Positions 18,775 through 28,869 of a stretch of 64,000 nt of DNA are shown here, piece after piece (within the stretch, counting starts at the first letter, position 1; each line of letters begins with the position of its first letter). Made by a program: the position numbers and the translations under genes. Origin of the DNA: Pseudomonas baetica (GTDB taxonomy: Bacteria; Pseudomonadota; Gammaproteobacteria; Pseudomonadales; Pseudomonadaceae). The notes beneath the pieces are model-generated. The model was not told the origin of the DNA, searched no databases, and was given only the letters and a program-made list of their open reading frames with translations. The stretch covers positions 62,001 to 126,000 of the forward strand of contig NZ_JAIHLQ010000007.1 of the NCBI RefSeq assembly GCF_019733355.1. Direction: 5' to 3'.

Positions 18775-21700
18775 ATGACGAGCGCCTTCGACGCCCCCCT
18801 CAATGAAGCATTTCGTGACGCGATGCTCGCCCTGTATCTGCATGAGGCCGTGCCCAACGACCCGTACCTGATCGAGCAGGGGTTGACCCAACAAATCAAG
18901 ACTGCCAACGACCTCTACGAGTTCTGGTTGCTGGACGTGCTGATCAGCCAGGATGTGCCGACCAGCCCGGTGGCCTGTGCCATTGCCAGTTACCAACAAC
19001 AGATCAACAGCATGATGCTGAACATGGAGCCGGGGTACAGCGACGACAGTTTCACACCCCAGCAGATCAAGACCTGGCGCGACGGTCTCAATCGCTACCC
19101 GATCTGGTCCGCCATCCAGCAGTTGCATTACTTCCCTGACATCTACCTTGACCCCACGCTGCGCCTGACCAAGACCAGCAGTTTCGAGCAACTGGAAAAC
19201 GACCTCAACCAGGCACAGATTCAGCCCGAAACCGTACAGACTGCCGTTCTGTCTTATCTGGCAAAGTTCGAGGAAATCGCCAACCTGAAGATCTGCAACG
19301 GTTACATCGATGGCGAAGATTTCGCCAACAGTACCTATTACTTCATCGGCAAATCCCCCGCCGAAAATGCCTACTACTGGCGCTCACTGGACATGAGCCA
19401 ACGCCCGGTGAAAGAGCCCGCCGCCGCGCCTGGCAGTGTTGCGGACAAATTCGACAAGCCCCTGCCCAATGCCTGGTCGGACTGGCAGAGCGCCAATGTG
19501 CCGATTTCGGAAAAGGCCCTGGAACACACGATTCGTCCGTGCTGGTTCAACAACCGCTTGTTCGTGATCTGGGCCGAGCTGGAACTCCAGGATGCGGACG
19601 CCATGCAGTCCCCTGAAGAAGGGAGAGCCGAGACCAGCGTCAAGGTCAATCCGCGGTTCCGTTTGTATGCCAGCTATAAGAAATACGACGACAGGTGGAG
19701 CACGCCCCGGGTCTATATCGAGAGCTATTGCCAGACGCCGGCGCTCGTCGCCAAGCCCCTGGAACAGATCGCAGAGCAAACCCAGACCATCGCGGTGTAT
19801 GACCACTCCACATCGCCAGAGTCGATGGTGATCATGTTGTATTCGAACTATCAGGACATACCTGGCGATATTCCCGGCAATCGCGACGAATATGATTTTC
19901 TGCGAACGGTGCGGATCGACAAGAACTTCAATGTGACGTCGCTGTTTCCGTCATATGGCGTGGTGCCCAATGTCAAACCAGGCGCGCCTCCATCCGCCAC
20001 GGCGTTGCAGGATGGCTCAGGGCATGTGCTGCTGATCGGCCACATCTTCGCCAATAAAAACGCTGGCCGTTTTCAGTACTGGCTTCCCTCCAGCACCCCG
20101 GTGTTTGGTGCTATCGAGCACGCAACACCGGAAACAGAAAAGGACACTTGGGACTTCAACGATTGGCAGTCGCGCATCAAGACCTGTGAAGAAGATGTCG
20201 AGCTTGTCTACCATCCTGGCGATTCAAGTATCGGATTGACCTTGAGACTGAATGAAGGCTTTCCGGATGTCACCACGATCAAGTTCTCTGTTTATGGTTA
20301 TTCCAACGAGGAGCTCTTCCACTTAACTCTAGTGTTCAGTCATACCGACAAGCGTGAATGGCTCACGCTGCTCGAAGGTTCGGAGATCAAGTCCTTCGGT
20401 GAATTCATGAATAGCCACGATACGGTGTATTGCTTCAGAGGCTGGCCAGACAGCATCAGAAGTCTTATTTCCGATCCTGACAGAAACAACCGAACTGAAT
20501 TCTCCGTTCCTCCCATAGCGCCGGGCGGCAGCGCATCTCTGGCAGGGAAATTGGCGGGTTCGTACATACTCGACCGATTGCGCGATTCCCCTAATGAAAT
20601 TTGGCTCTCTGATGTCTGGCGCGTTCCCAGAGGTGAAGAGCAATCTACGATGTCCATCTTTCCGCTCATCCAAAATCATGTCGTCGAGACTTATGGTTAC
20701 CAGCTTTTCATAGGGCACCCTCTGGACGTAACGGCCACTGAGTTTCCTGCAAAACTTGAAGATATACGTCCCCTGTATAGCTCCGGGATCGTCGACAAAC
20801 TGCCCGAAAACTCAGGCGGGGAAGGAATCACAGTCCCCGTCGACAAGATTAGCTACCAACCCGTCGGCTGGCCGGTTAAATGGCCCGACAAACCGAATGA
20901 GCTGAAAATTCCACTCGTGTACGGCGTCTTGATCCACAACAAGCATCGCTTAGGCCATTCACTCGTTGGCGCAGCCCTCAAAGCGGTATCCATCACTTGG
21001 GGAGAGACTCTCGCAGCAGAGCAAAAAAAAGCGCCGCTCATCAACAACAACGACAACGCTTCTCTGGGCAATGCTCAATACATCGACTTTACCGAATCAA
21101 GCATCAATTTCAGTGACGGATGTGAATCTAAAGAAGGTTATCGAGCGCCCATCCGCATGAACACCACCTTCGCCCGGGAATTGATCCAGCTCGCCGAAAG
21201 CGGCATGGATCCGCTGCTGAGTTGGCACACCCAGACACAGCAGACAGAACCGCCCATTCCCGATGGTCTCGGCGCGCAATCGATGGATTTCTCCGGCGCG
21301 TACTACCTGTATTTCCTCGAACTGTTCCTGTACTTGCCATGGCTGGTGGCGTATCGCTTGAATGAGGAACAGCAATACGAAGAAGCCAAACACTGGCTGG
21401 CGTATCTCTTCAACCCTTCACGGCAAAACGCAGATCCGGGGCATCCCGGCTATTGGCAGGCTGTGCCTCTTGAAACGCCCGTCTGGCCCGGTGCGCCAGA
21501 CCCCAGCCAGGCCATTGTGTATCCGGACGATCCGCATCAGATTGCACTCAGTTTTCCCGTGCACTTTCGCAAGGCCTTGTACGGACTCTATATCGATATC
21601 GAGAGCAATCAGGCTGATCAGGTGTACCGAGAACTGACACCGGACGGTTTGGCAGAAGCCAAGTTGCGCTATGTCCATATCCTCGATTTGCTCGGGCCGC

Positions 21701-23619
21701 GCCCGGATGTGCGGCAAGTAGACGATTGGTCACCGATTACGCTGGATGAGTTGAGTGCTGCGAAAAATGACGACCTGCGTGCCTTCGAACAACAACTGAT
21801 CGCCACCCAACGACAACTTCAGGAGCAGCCGCCGCTGCGCATCGGCAAGGCCCCGCAATCGCAGGACGCGCCATTGCTGTGTCTGCGGCCTTACCGCGAG
21901 GATTCATCGTTGTCCACCGTGGACAATCCGTATTTGCGCCGTCCGTTCAACCCTGAACTGATCAAGCGCTGGGACAGGGCCGAAGGCCGCTTGTACAACC
22001 TGCGCCATAACCTCGACATGGCGGGTAATCCCTTGAACTTGCCGTTGTTCGCCGCGCCACTGGACCCGCGCGCCCTGCTCGCTGCCTGGGGCCAGGGCCT
22101 GTCCGGGGCGGCGCTGAGTCGGCTGTTGAACCCACAGATTCCCCATTACCGCTTCAGCTTCATGTTCGCTCTGGCGCAGAACGCGGTGGACAGTGTGATC
22201 CAGTTCGGCTCGACGCTGTTGTCACTGATCGAGCGCAAGGAGCAGGCGCAGTATCTTGAGTTGCAACAGCAGCAGGCGTGGAATCTGGCGAAGGTGGCGG
22301 TGGATATACAGGTTCAGGCTGGAAAAATTGATGAAAAAAACAAGGAGGCGTTGCTGGCGAGTCAGGTCATCACTGAGGGGAAACTTGCCTATTACCAAGA
22401 GTTAGCAGAACAAGGATTGAGCCGTAATGAAAAGATTTCCAACGATGCACGCTTGAATGCCAATACATATGAATCAGGAGTTGGCTTAACTCAAAAGGCC
22501 TCATCCCTCGCTAAAACGATACCAAACATTTTCGGATTTGCGTTGGGCGGGATCGACCTAGGAGCTGCGTCACAAGCAGTTGTTCATACCGTTGAAGGCT
22601 CAGTCATAGTTGATCGAGCTACTGCTGAGAATGCAGATCTCACCTCTCAGTTCGACCGACGCGGTGCGGATTGGAAGTACATGTACGACCAGGCAAAACT
22701 CGAAGCCGAACAGATCGAAGCACAACTCGCCGTCTACGAAGAACAGCACAAGGCCACCCAACTGCAACTGCGCCAGGCACAAACCGCGCTGAACCACGCC
22801 AAAGCGACCCACGACTTCCTGCTCAGCAGCAACCGCTTCAGCCGCTCACAGACCTATGACTGGCTCAACAGCAAGTTCGCCGGGTTCTACAACGGTGCTT
22901 ATACCACCGCGCAATCGCTGTGCCAGGCGGCCGAGGCCTGCTGGCAGTACGAAATGGGCGATTTCACGCAAACCTTCATCCGGCCCGGTGGGTGGAACGC
23001 CACCTACCGCGGCCTCGGTGCCGGCGAAGAGCTGAAAATGAGCCTGCAGCGCATGCACGGCGATTACCTGAAAAACAATAAACGCGAATTGGAGATCCGC
23101 AAAACCGTCTCGCTCAAAGAACTCAAGACCAAGTATCCAGACGTCGCTGGCAACAAGACCTGGGAAGAGATCAAGCAGACTCTGACGGACAATGGCACCT
23201 GTGAATTCGAACTGACGCAAAAAATGTTCGACGACGATTACGCCGGGCAAAACCACTACCTGCGTCGGATCAAGACGATCAGCGCGACCCTGCCGATCAG
23301 CATTGGGCCTTATAAAGATATCTGCGCCGTGCTGACTCAGACCTACAGCAAAGTTGAAATGGCCGCCACCCTCGGCAACGCCAAGGAAAACCTGCGCGCG
23401 AGCCAACAGATCGCCCTCTCCCACGGCACCGACGACAACGGCCTGTTCCAGCTCAACTTCCAGGACGAACGCTACCTGCCATTTGAATGCACCGGGGCCA
23501 TTTCGCGCTGGGTTCTGACCTTACCCAACCACGAAGCCCAAAAGGCCATGATCCTCTCCCTCCAGGACATCATCCTGCACCTGTGTTACACGGCCAGACG
23601 CGAGGGCGGTTCGCTATGA
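18775..23619 (+). CDS. tcaB: Tc toxin TcA, C-terminal half (TcaB/TcdA C-like)
   Basis: Second half of the split TcA, 1614 residues; with the first half 2812, in the range of or larger than single-chain TcdA. The start has a linker helix typical of TcdA (FRDAMLALYLHEAVP; DLYEFWLLDVLIS). The neuraminidase-like part begins with WSAIQQLHYFPDIYLDPTLR. Residues 505-785 cover the receptor-binding region. Residues about 1130-1420 form the long pore helices (VIQFGSTLLSLIERKEQAQY) with a hydrophobic tip containing PNIFGFALGGIDLGA, which resembles the TcdA1 tip. The last about 170 residues are the TcB-binding platform (GAGEELKMSLQRMHGDYL; SATLPISIGPYKDICAVL). AAGGA precedes the ATG. The stop overlaps the TcB start (ATGA). 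Confidence 0.92.
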   Translation: MTSAFDAPLNEAFRDAMLALYLHEAVPNDPYLIEQGLTQQIKTANDLYEFWLLDVLISQDVPTSPVACAIASYQQQINSMMLNMEPGYSDDSFTPQQIKTWRDGLNRYPIWSAIQQLHYFPDIYLDPTLRLTKTSSFEQLENDLNQAQIQPETVQTAVLSYLAKFEEIANLKICNGYIDGEDFANSTYYFIGKSPAENAYYWRSLDMSQRPVKEPAAAPGSVADKFDKPLPNAWSDWQSANVPISEKALEHTIRPCWFNNRLFVIWAELELQDADAMQSPEEGRAETSVKVNPRFRLYASYKKYDDRWSTPRVYIESYCQTPALVAKPLEQIAEQTQTIAVYDHSTSPESMVIMLYSNYQDIPGDIPGNRDEYDFLRTVRIDKNFNVTSLFPSYGVVPNVKPGAPPSATALQDGSGHVLLIGHIFANKNAGRFQYWLPSSTPVFGAIEHATPETEKDTWDFNDWQSRIKTCEEDVELVYHPGDSSIGLTLRLNEGFPDVTTIKFSVYGYSNEELFHLTLVFSHTDKREWLTLLEGSEIKSFGEFMNSHDTVYCFRGWPDSIRSLISDPDRNNRTEFSVPPIAPGGSASLAGKLAGSYILDRLRDSPNEIWLSDVWRVPRGEEQSTMSIFPLIQNHVVETYGYQLFIGHPLDVTATEFPAKLEDIRPLYSSGIVDKLPENSGGEGITVPVDKISYQPVGWPVKWPDKPNELKIPLVYGVLIHNKHRLGHSLVGAALKAVSITWGETLAAEQKKAPLINNNDNASLGNAQYIDFTESSINFSDGCESKEGYRAPIRMNTTFARELIQLAESGMDPLLSWHTQTQQTEPPIPDGLGAQSMDFSGAYYLYFLELFLYLPWLVAYRLNEEQQYEEAKHWLAYLFNPSRQNADPGHPGYWQAVPLETPVWPGAPDPSQAIVYPDDPHQIALSFPVHFRKALYGLYIDIESNQADQVYRELTPDGLAEAKLRYVHILDLLGPRPDVRQVDDWSPITLDELSAAKNDDLRAFEQQLIATQRQLQEQPPLRIGKAPQSQDAPLLCLRPYREDSSLSTVDNPYLRRPFNPELIKRWDRAEGRLYNLRHNLDMAGNPLNLPLFAAPLDPRALLAAWGQGLSGAALSRLLNPQIPHYRFSFMFALAQNAVDSVIQFGSTLLSLIERKEQAQYLELQQQQAWNLAKVAVDIQVQAGKIDEKNKEALLASQVITEGKLAYYQELAEQGLSRNEKISNDARLNANTYESGVGLTQKASSLAKTIPNIFGFALGGIDLGAASQAVVHTVEGSVIVDRATAENADLTSQFDRRGADWKYMYDQAKLEAEQIEAQLAVYEEQHKATQLQLRQAQTALNHAKATHDFLLSSNRFSRSQTYDWLNSKFAGFYNGAYTTAQSLCQAAEACWQYEMGDFTQTFIRPGGWNATYRGLGAGEELKMSLQRMHGDYLKNNKRELEIRKTVSLKELKTKYPDVAGNKTWEEIKQTLTDNGTCEFELTQKMFDDDYAGQNHYLRRIKTISATLPISIGPYKDICAVLTQTYSKVEMAATLGNAKENLRASQQIALSHGTDDNGLFQLNFQDERYLPFECTGAISRWVLTLPNHEAQKAMILSLQDIILHLCYTARREGGSL

Positions 23620-26600
23620 ACGGACAACAGCCACCGCAACAGTCGACGATGCAAATCAACACCCCTGCTCTACCGAAAATGGGCGGCGCCATTCAAAGCG
23701 TTGGCAAGGGCTGGGGAGGCGTTGGCACCTCCGGCACGGCGTCCCTGGAACTGGCCCTGCCGATCTCTCCCGGCCGCGGCTTTGCCCCAGCGCTGGGGTT
23801 GGGTTACAGCAGCAATGTCGGCAACAGCCCGTTCGGAATCGGCTGGCAAATGACGAACAATGCCATCAGCCTGCGCACCACTCAAGGTACGCCAATGTAC
23901 GATGGCACCGACCAGGTGGTGGGGCCTGGTGGCGATGTGTGGATGCCCGAGCGTGACGAAAGTGACGGTAAACCGATTTTCCGTAGCGTCACCGAATACA
24001 ACCACCGGCCACTGGCCGGCGAGTACAACGTGGTGCGTCACTGGCCGCGGGTCGAGGGTGAGTTTGCCCTGATCGAACATTGGTCCTCTGCCACCGACAC
24101 TGCGGGTTTCTGGCTGATACACGGCGCAGATGGCAGTCTGCATGTGTATGGCAAAACCGAAAGCTCGCGTCGCAGCGACCCGAACAACCCGCAGCATGTC
24201 GGCGTGTGGATGATCGACGAAAGCCTCAACACCCGAGGCGAGCACATCGTCTACGAGTACAAAGTCGAAACCGACCCGCCCCAAGCCCCGCAATGGCATG
24301 ACTACCGCGCTCAGCGCTATCTCAAGCGCGTGTGTTACGGCAATGCCGAGGCCAACCCGCACCTGTACGCATGGGAAACCGATAGCTGGAAAAAGCAGCA
24401 CTGGCACTTTCAACTGGTGTTCGATTACGGCGAGCGCAGCACCGATCTTGAGCAGGTACCGACCTTCGCTGAACAAAAAACCTGGTCCGGTCGCGGCGAC
24501 CCGTTCTGGAACTACAGCTACGGTTTCGGACTGGGTACCCAACGCCTGTGTCGGCAAGTGTTGATGTTTCATCATTTCACCAAGGAACTGGGGGATTCGC
24601 CCGCACTGGTCCAGCGTCTGCTGCTGGAACACCGGGTCAGTCCGTTGGGTTACAACCAACTGACCGCGGCTCATATTCAGGCTTACGATGGCCTGGGCCA
24701 GACAGAAAGCCGACCGCCGATGGAGTTCAGCTACAACCCGTTCGAACTCGACTCGACGCATCGCAACTGGACACCGTTCGCGCAAATGCCCGGGCTCAAC
24801 GACGGCCAGCACTATCAACTGGTGGACCTGTACGGCGAAGGTATTCCGGGGGTGCTGCGTCGTTACGACCAGGCCTGGTATTACCGCGAACCGTTACGCA
24901 GCGAGACCGGCGGCGACAACGTGGGCTACAGCGACTGGAAACGTCTGGAGCACATTCCTGTGACAGACAGCAGCAAGCCGATTCACCATTCGCTGACTGA
25001 CCAGACCGGCGACGGCAAGCTCGACTGGGTAATTGCCATGCCGGGGATGTGTGGTTGTTTCACCCTTGATCCGGACCGTAACTGGTCCGCTTTCGTGCCC
25101 TTCGATGCGTTTCCCAACGAGTTTTTCCACCCGAAGGCGCAGATGACCGATCTGGTCGGTGATGGCCTGATCGACCTTGCGCTGATCGGCACCCGCAGTG
25201 TGCGCCTTTACGCCAACCGCCGTGCGGCAGGGTTTGCCAACGGCGTCGACGTGCCTCATTCGGTAAAAACAACTGAAGGGGATGACGATGAACTGCCAAC
25301 ACCGAGTAATACGCTAACCGAGTTGGTGGCCTTCGCCGATGTACTCGGCAGCGGCCAACAACATCTGGTGCGCATCCGTTATAACGAAGTCAAATGTTGG
25401 CCCAACCTGGGCCATGGGCGTTTCGGCAAGGGTTTTGTGCTGTGTGCCTTGCCATTTGTCGACAGCGAATTCAATTGCGCGCAGGTGTTGCTGGCCGACC
25501 TCGACGGCTCGGGGGCGACCGATCTGATCTACCTGGAGCCCGATGGCCTGCGGGTATTCATGAACCATGGTGGCAACGGTTACGAGCAGACCTGGGACGT
25601 ATTGTCCTGGCCCGAAGGCGTGCACTACGATCGGCTCTGCCAGGTCAGCACCGCCGACCTGCAAGGGCTCGGTTGCTCCAGCATCGTCCTGACGGTGCCG
25701 CACATGACGCCCCAACACTGGCGCTATGATTTCGTCAAAGCCAAGCCTTACCTGATGAATCGCACCTGCAACAATATGGGTGCCAGTACCGGCGTCACCT
25801 ATCGCAGCTCGGCCCAGGAATGGCTCGATGAAAAACAGGAGCAACATGCCGCCAAGGTCGAAAACCCGGTCTCCCGCCTGCCGTTCGCCATGCATCTGGT
25901 CAGCCGGCAAACGCAATTCGACGACATCACGGGTAATCGACTGAGCCAGGGCTTGCGCTATCGGGGTGGTTATTACGATCGCCTTGAACGCGAGTTCCGC
26001 GGTTTTCGTGTACTGCTGCAGACCGATACCGAAGCCTCGGCGGCGGAGCGCGCAACAGTCGGTTTCACCGCGCCAATCCTCAGCAAGACCTGGTTCCACA
26101 CGGGGGATGCCATCGATCCTGCGAGGGACGGTTATTACGTTGGAGATGAATTGGCTGTTGCCCTGCAACCCACGTTGCTGCAGAACTACCACTTCAATGA
26201 TCGGGCGACGCAGCCCTTCACCGCCGATGATGAAAGCATCAACCGTGAAATAGCCCGAGCCCTGAGCGGCAGGGTACTGCGCTCGGAAACCTATGCGGCA
26301 GATGACGACCCCCTCACCGCGGTGCCGTACGCGGTTCAGGAACACCGCCATCTGGTGCGGGTGCTGCGTCCCAAAGGCAAGCATCAGCCCTACGCGGTGC
26401 TTCAACCTCTGGCTCTGGAGTCCATCAGTTACCAATATGAGCCAGCCATCGCGGACGACCCGTTGTGCCAGCATCACATCAACCTTGAGTGGGACGAATA
26501 TGGCGCCTGCGTCCACAGCTTCGACGTCCACTACGCACGACGCAAGCACGTTGACGATACGCCGCCCTTCAGTGACGAACATCAGAAAAACTGGTGGAAG

Positions 26601-28241
26601 GATGCCCATGACGAGGCGCAACAGAACTGGTACCTGACGCAAACCAGATCGCTGCCCATCCACTTGCCGAACACCCAGGCGTGGCGCCTGGGCCTGCCCT
26701 ATCAAAACCGCACGAATGCCCTGGTTCTGAAAAATACCGCACTGAGCCCCGCCAGTATCCACCATGACCGGTTTCTTGAACTGAGCCAGGAAAATGGGGA
26801 ATGGGCAAAACAGGCGATGCTGACGAGTCTGTCCCGCCAGCACTACATGGACCCCGAGAACGGCCAGCCCCTGGCGCCTGGGGCCGCGACCTTCGAAGGG
26901 TTGACCGCTCACCTTGAAACAGCCGAACTCGATGAAATCGCCCTGAGCGCCTACGACAGGCTCAAGGATGATCAAGGCAACATGCCCTTCAACCTGAAAG
27001 AGAAACTCGAATCACCGCAAGTGGGTTACCACATCATGGATCGGTTCCTGCCCGAGGTAACCCGGCAAGCGGTGCAAGATCCCGGGGACGCCAAAAATTA
27101 TCTGTGGTCGGTGCATCACGGCTTTCCCACCTACCACACGCTGGATGGCTTTTATAACGTCCAGAAGTACCGGGAAACCCGCAGCCACGGCGAAACCCTG
27201 ATCACCTACGACACACACTGGTGCCTGACCATCGCCGTGACCTTGCCGGACGGTTGCACCACGCGCAGCCTCGATGTGGATTACCGCACCTTCCTGCCGG
27301 CCGCCATCGAGGACGCCAATCACAATATCCAAGAGGCGCGCTACAACGCGTTCGGCGAACCGCTGATTACCAGTTTCCATGGCACGGAACTGGGAGAGCC
27401 GGTGGGCTTCGATCCGCTGGAGACCTATGTGCCTGCGCCTGACCGTGACCCAGCCATCGCCATCGCCGATCCGCACAACGCCATCGGCAATTTTGCCAGT
27501 GCCGGGTTCTCCGATACTTTCAGCTGGATGGGCCGTCTCTCACGAACCGCACCACCCTCCCCGGCATGGTTCGAATGGGCCAGGGCTGAAGGATTTGTAT
27601 TGCCTGGCGGGCACCTCTGCGACAGGGCCCGGCAACATATTGCCGCCCTGGAAAAACCCGACCCGAACGAGACGATTCTCAAACAACAAATCGACGTGGC
27701 ACAACGTGAACCGGTTTACGCCGTTGCCATGCTGGCCGACCGCTATCCCGACGATGTTGAAAAGATGCAAGTGCGGGTCAGCATCACCTGTTTGGACGGC
27801 TTTGGCCGGACCCTGCAAACCAAACAGGAAGTCGAACCTGGCCTGGCCTGGCTGACCCATGAAAACGGTGAACTGATCCTCAAGCCTGACGGCACGCCAG
27901 AGCAAGCCCAGGTGTCGAGACGGTGGCGCGTCAACGAACCGGTGGAGTACAACAACAAAGGCAAAAAAGTGCGGATCTACCGGCCCTACTTCGCCGACCA
28001 GCCGCGCTACATCAATGACCGGTCAATGCGCGAACATGCCTATCACGACCAGCAATTCTACGACGCGGCGGGGCGCCCGACCGAAACCGTGCTGGCCAAG
28101 AAAATGCTGCAAGGCAACCCGGCGACATTGAAGCCCTTGCGCCGGGAAATCTGGTACTGGATCTGGTGCACGGTGGCCTTCGATGAGAACGACCTGTTTG
28201 AACCGCCACCGGAACAACGGCGTGGCAACTGGTGGTCATGA
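23616..28241 (+). CDS. tcaC: Tc toxin TcB (SpvB + TcdB mid domains)
   Basis: TcB subunit that caps the TcA pore by a beta-propeller and builds half of the cocoon holding the toxic domain. I chose the ATG at 23616 (MNGQQPPQQSTM), overlapping the TcA stop by 4 bases; 1541 residues (TcaC is about 1485). Residues about 20-330 are the SpvB-like region (GGAIQSVGKGW..., PALGLGYSSNVGNSPFGIGW). Then follow propeller/FG-GAP-like blocks (DLYGEGIPGVLRRYDQAWYYR; LLADLDGSGATDLIYLEPDG), the TcdB mid regions (GNRLSQGLRYRGGYYDRLEREFRGFR), and an RHS-like end (RRWRVNEPVEYNNKGKKVRIYRPYF). It looks intact. Its stop overlaps the TcC start, but that gene is broken. Confidence 0.93.
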   Translation: MNGQQPPQQSTMQINTPALPKMGGAIQSVGKGWGGVGTSGTASLELALPISPGRGFAPALGLGYSSNVGNSPFGIGWQMTNNAISLRTTQGTPMYDGTDQVVGPGGDVWMPERDESDGKPIFRSVTEYNHRPLAGEYNVVRHWPRVEGEFALIEHWSSATDTAGFWLIHGADGSLHVYGKTESSRRSDPNNPQHVGVWMIDESLNTRGEHIVYEYKVETDPPQAPQWHDYRAQRYLKRVCYGNAEANPHLYAWETDSWKKQHWHFQLVFDYGERSTDLEQVPTFAEQKTWSGRGDPFWNYSYGFGLGTQRLCRQVLMFHHFTKELGDSPALVQRLLLEHRVSPLGYNQLTAAHIQAYDGLGQTESRPPMEFSYNPFELDSTHRNWTPFAQMPGLNDGQHYQLVDLYGEGIPGVLRRYDQAWYYREPLRSETGGDNVGYSDWKRLEHIPVTDSSKPIHHSLTDQTGDGKLDWVIAMPGMCGCFTLDPDRNWSAFVPFDAFPNEFFHPKAQMTDLVGDGLIDLALIGTRSVRLYANRRAAGFANGVDVPHSVKTTEGDDDELPTPSNTLTELVAFADVLGSGQQHLVRIRYNEVKCWPNLGHGRFGKGFVLCALPFVDSEFNCAQVLLADLDGSGATDLIYLEPDGLRVFMNHGGNGYEQTWDVLSWPEGVHYDRLCQVSTADLQGLGCSSIVLTVPHMTPQHWRYDFVKAKPYLMNRTCNNMGASTGVTYRSSAQEWLDEKQEQHAAKVENPVSRLPFAMHLVSRQTQFDDITGNRLSQGLRYRGGYYDRLEREFRGFRVLLQTDTEASAAERATVGFTAPILSKTWFHTGDAIDPARDGYYVGDELAVALQPTLLQNYHFNDRATQPFTADDESINREIARALSGRVLRSETYAADDDPLTAVPYAVQEHRHLVRVLRPKGKHQPYAVLQPLALESISYQYEPAIADDPLCQHHINLEWDEYGACVHSFDVHYARRKHVDDTPPFSDEHQKNWWKDAHDEAQQNWYLTQTRSLPIHLPNTQAWRLGLPYQNRTNALVLKNTALSPASIHHDRFLELSQENGEWAKQAMLTSLSRQHYMDPENGQPLAPGAATFEGLTAHLETAELDEIALSAYDRLKDDQGNMPFNLKEKLESPQVGYHIMDRFLPEVTRQAVQDPGDAKNYLWSVHHGFPTYHTLDGFYNVQKYRETRSHGETLITYDTHWCLTIAVTLPDGCTTRSLDVDYRTFLPAAIEDANHNIQEARYNAFGEPLITSFHGTELGEPVGFDPLETYVPAPDRDPAIAIADPHNAIGNFASAGFSDTFSWMGRLSRTAPPSPAWFEWARAEGFVLPGGHLCDRARQHIAALEKPDPNETILKQQIDVAQREPVYAVAMLADRYPDDVEKMQVRVSITCLDGFGRTLQTKQEVEPGLAWLTHENGELILKPDGTPEQAQVSRRWRVNEPVEYNNKGKKVRIYRPYFADQPRYINDRSMREHAYHDQQFYDAAGRPTETVLAKKMLQGNPATLKPLRREIWYWIWCTVAFDENDLFEPPPEQRRGNWWS

Positions 28242-28492
28242 AGATCGGCATTGATTCATCTTCCCCGCGCCTGACAGCCATCGACAGCCGCGGCTTGCCC
28301 GTGCGGCAGATTGCTTACTGGCGCCAGGCGGCTGAAACCGAGGCGCGCATCACGCTTCAACAGCATGACGCCGCCGGGTGGTGCGTCAGCCTGATAGGCG
28401 AAGCGAATCTGCTCGCGATGGCGTCAGCACAGCCAGCATCTTCGTTGGCGGCCCCAGCGCTTTCGCGAGCAGGCTCTCGCCCACAGGTTTAG
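28238..28492 (+). pseudogene. tccC: Truncated TcC (tccC-like) gene, 5' stump
   Basis: ATG at 28238 overlaps the TcB stop by 4 bases, the usual TcB-TcC coupling. The first about 51 codons read like a TcC N-terminus: LTAIDSRGLPVRQIAYWRQ, then ARITLQQHDAAGWCV (typical TccC: ...VIDPRGLxVRxVxYxR...ARITxQxxDAAGR). From codon 54 onward the frame runs straight through a REP-type doublet and ends after 84 codons. Full TcC proteins are about 900-1000 residues with an RHS core, an aspartyl protease and a variable toxin end. Nothing of those remains, so the locus lacks a working TcC. Confidence 0.85.
28399..28487. repeat. Diverged REP doublet fused into tccC
   Basis: GCGAATCTGCTCGCGATGGC ... CTTTCGCGAGCAGGCTCTCGCCCACAG. 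Two inverted, imperfect copies of the REP family seen elsewhere in the window. It marks the breakpoint of the TcC gene. Confidence 0.7.
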
Positions 28493-28869
28493 GCGGCTGG
28501 TTCGACCTTATCCAGCGCGCTGTTCACCGCCAGTTCGCCGAGCATGACGATCTGTGCAATCCCCAGCAACGTCTTGCGGTGCGTGCCTTCGAGCAACGCG
28601 GCGAAGTCACCGAGCATGACGCTGGCCGAGGACAGGGACTCGCTGGCGTTGGCCAGCAGGGATTCGGTGTCGGCGGTGGGGTTGACCAGGAACATCTGGT
28701 TCTGGACATAGGGCGTGGCCATGATGGCGGCCGTGGGTTTGAGGTAAAAGTCGAGGGCGCGGTCGGCGGCTTCGTGGAGTTTGCGGGTGTCTTCGCCCGC
28801 GTAGGGGGACGTTGTATTGGCGTCCGCAGGAACGGTTGTTGCCGGGGGGTTGGGTGTTGGCTTTTTCAT
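28489..28869 (-). CDS. DUF6124-type small protein
   Basis: 126 residues from the ATG at 28869, chosen for its strong ribosome-binding site (AGAAGGAGAAACA) and the family start MKKPTPNPP. A Pro/Thr-rich N-terminus is followed by a helical body (TRKLHEAADRALDFYL; MFLVNPTADTESLLANASES; LLGIAQIVMLGELAVNSALD). I recognise it as the DUF6124 family common in Pseudomonas; function unknown, no catalytic motif seen, no signal peptide. It converges on and slightly overlaps the tccC remnant. As I recall, such genes often lie near other species-specific loci. Confidence 0.8.
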   Translation of the reverse strand: MKKPTPNPPATTVPADANTTSPYAGEDTRKLHEAADRALDFYLKPTAAIMATPYVQNQMFLVNPTADTESLLANASESLSSASVMLGDFAALLEGTHRKTLLGIAQIVMLGELAVNSALDKVEPAA

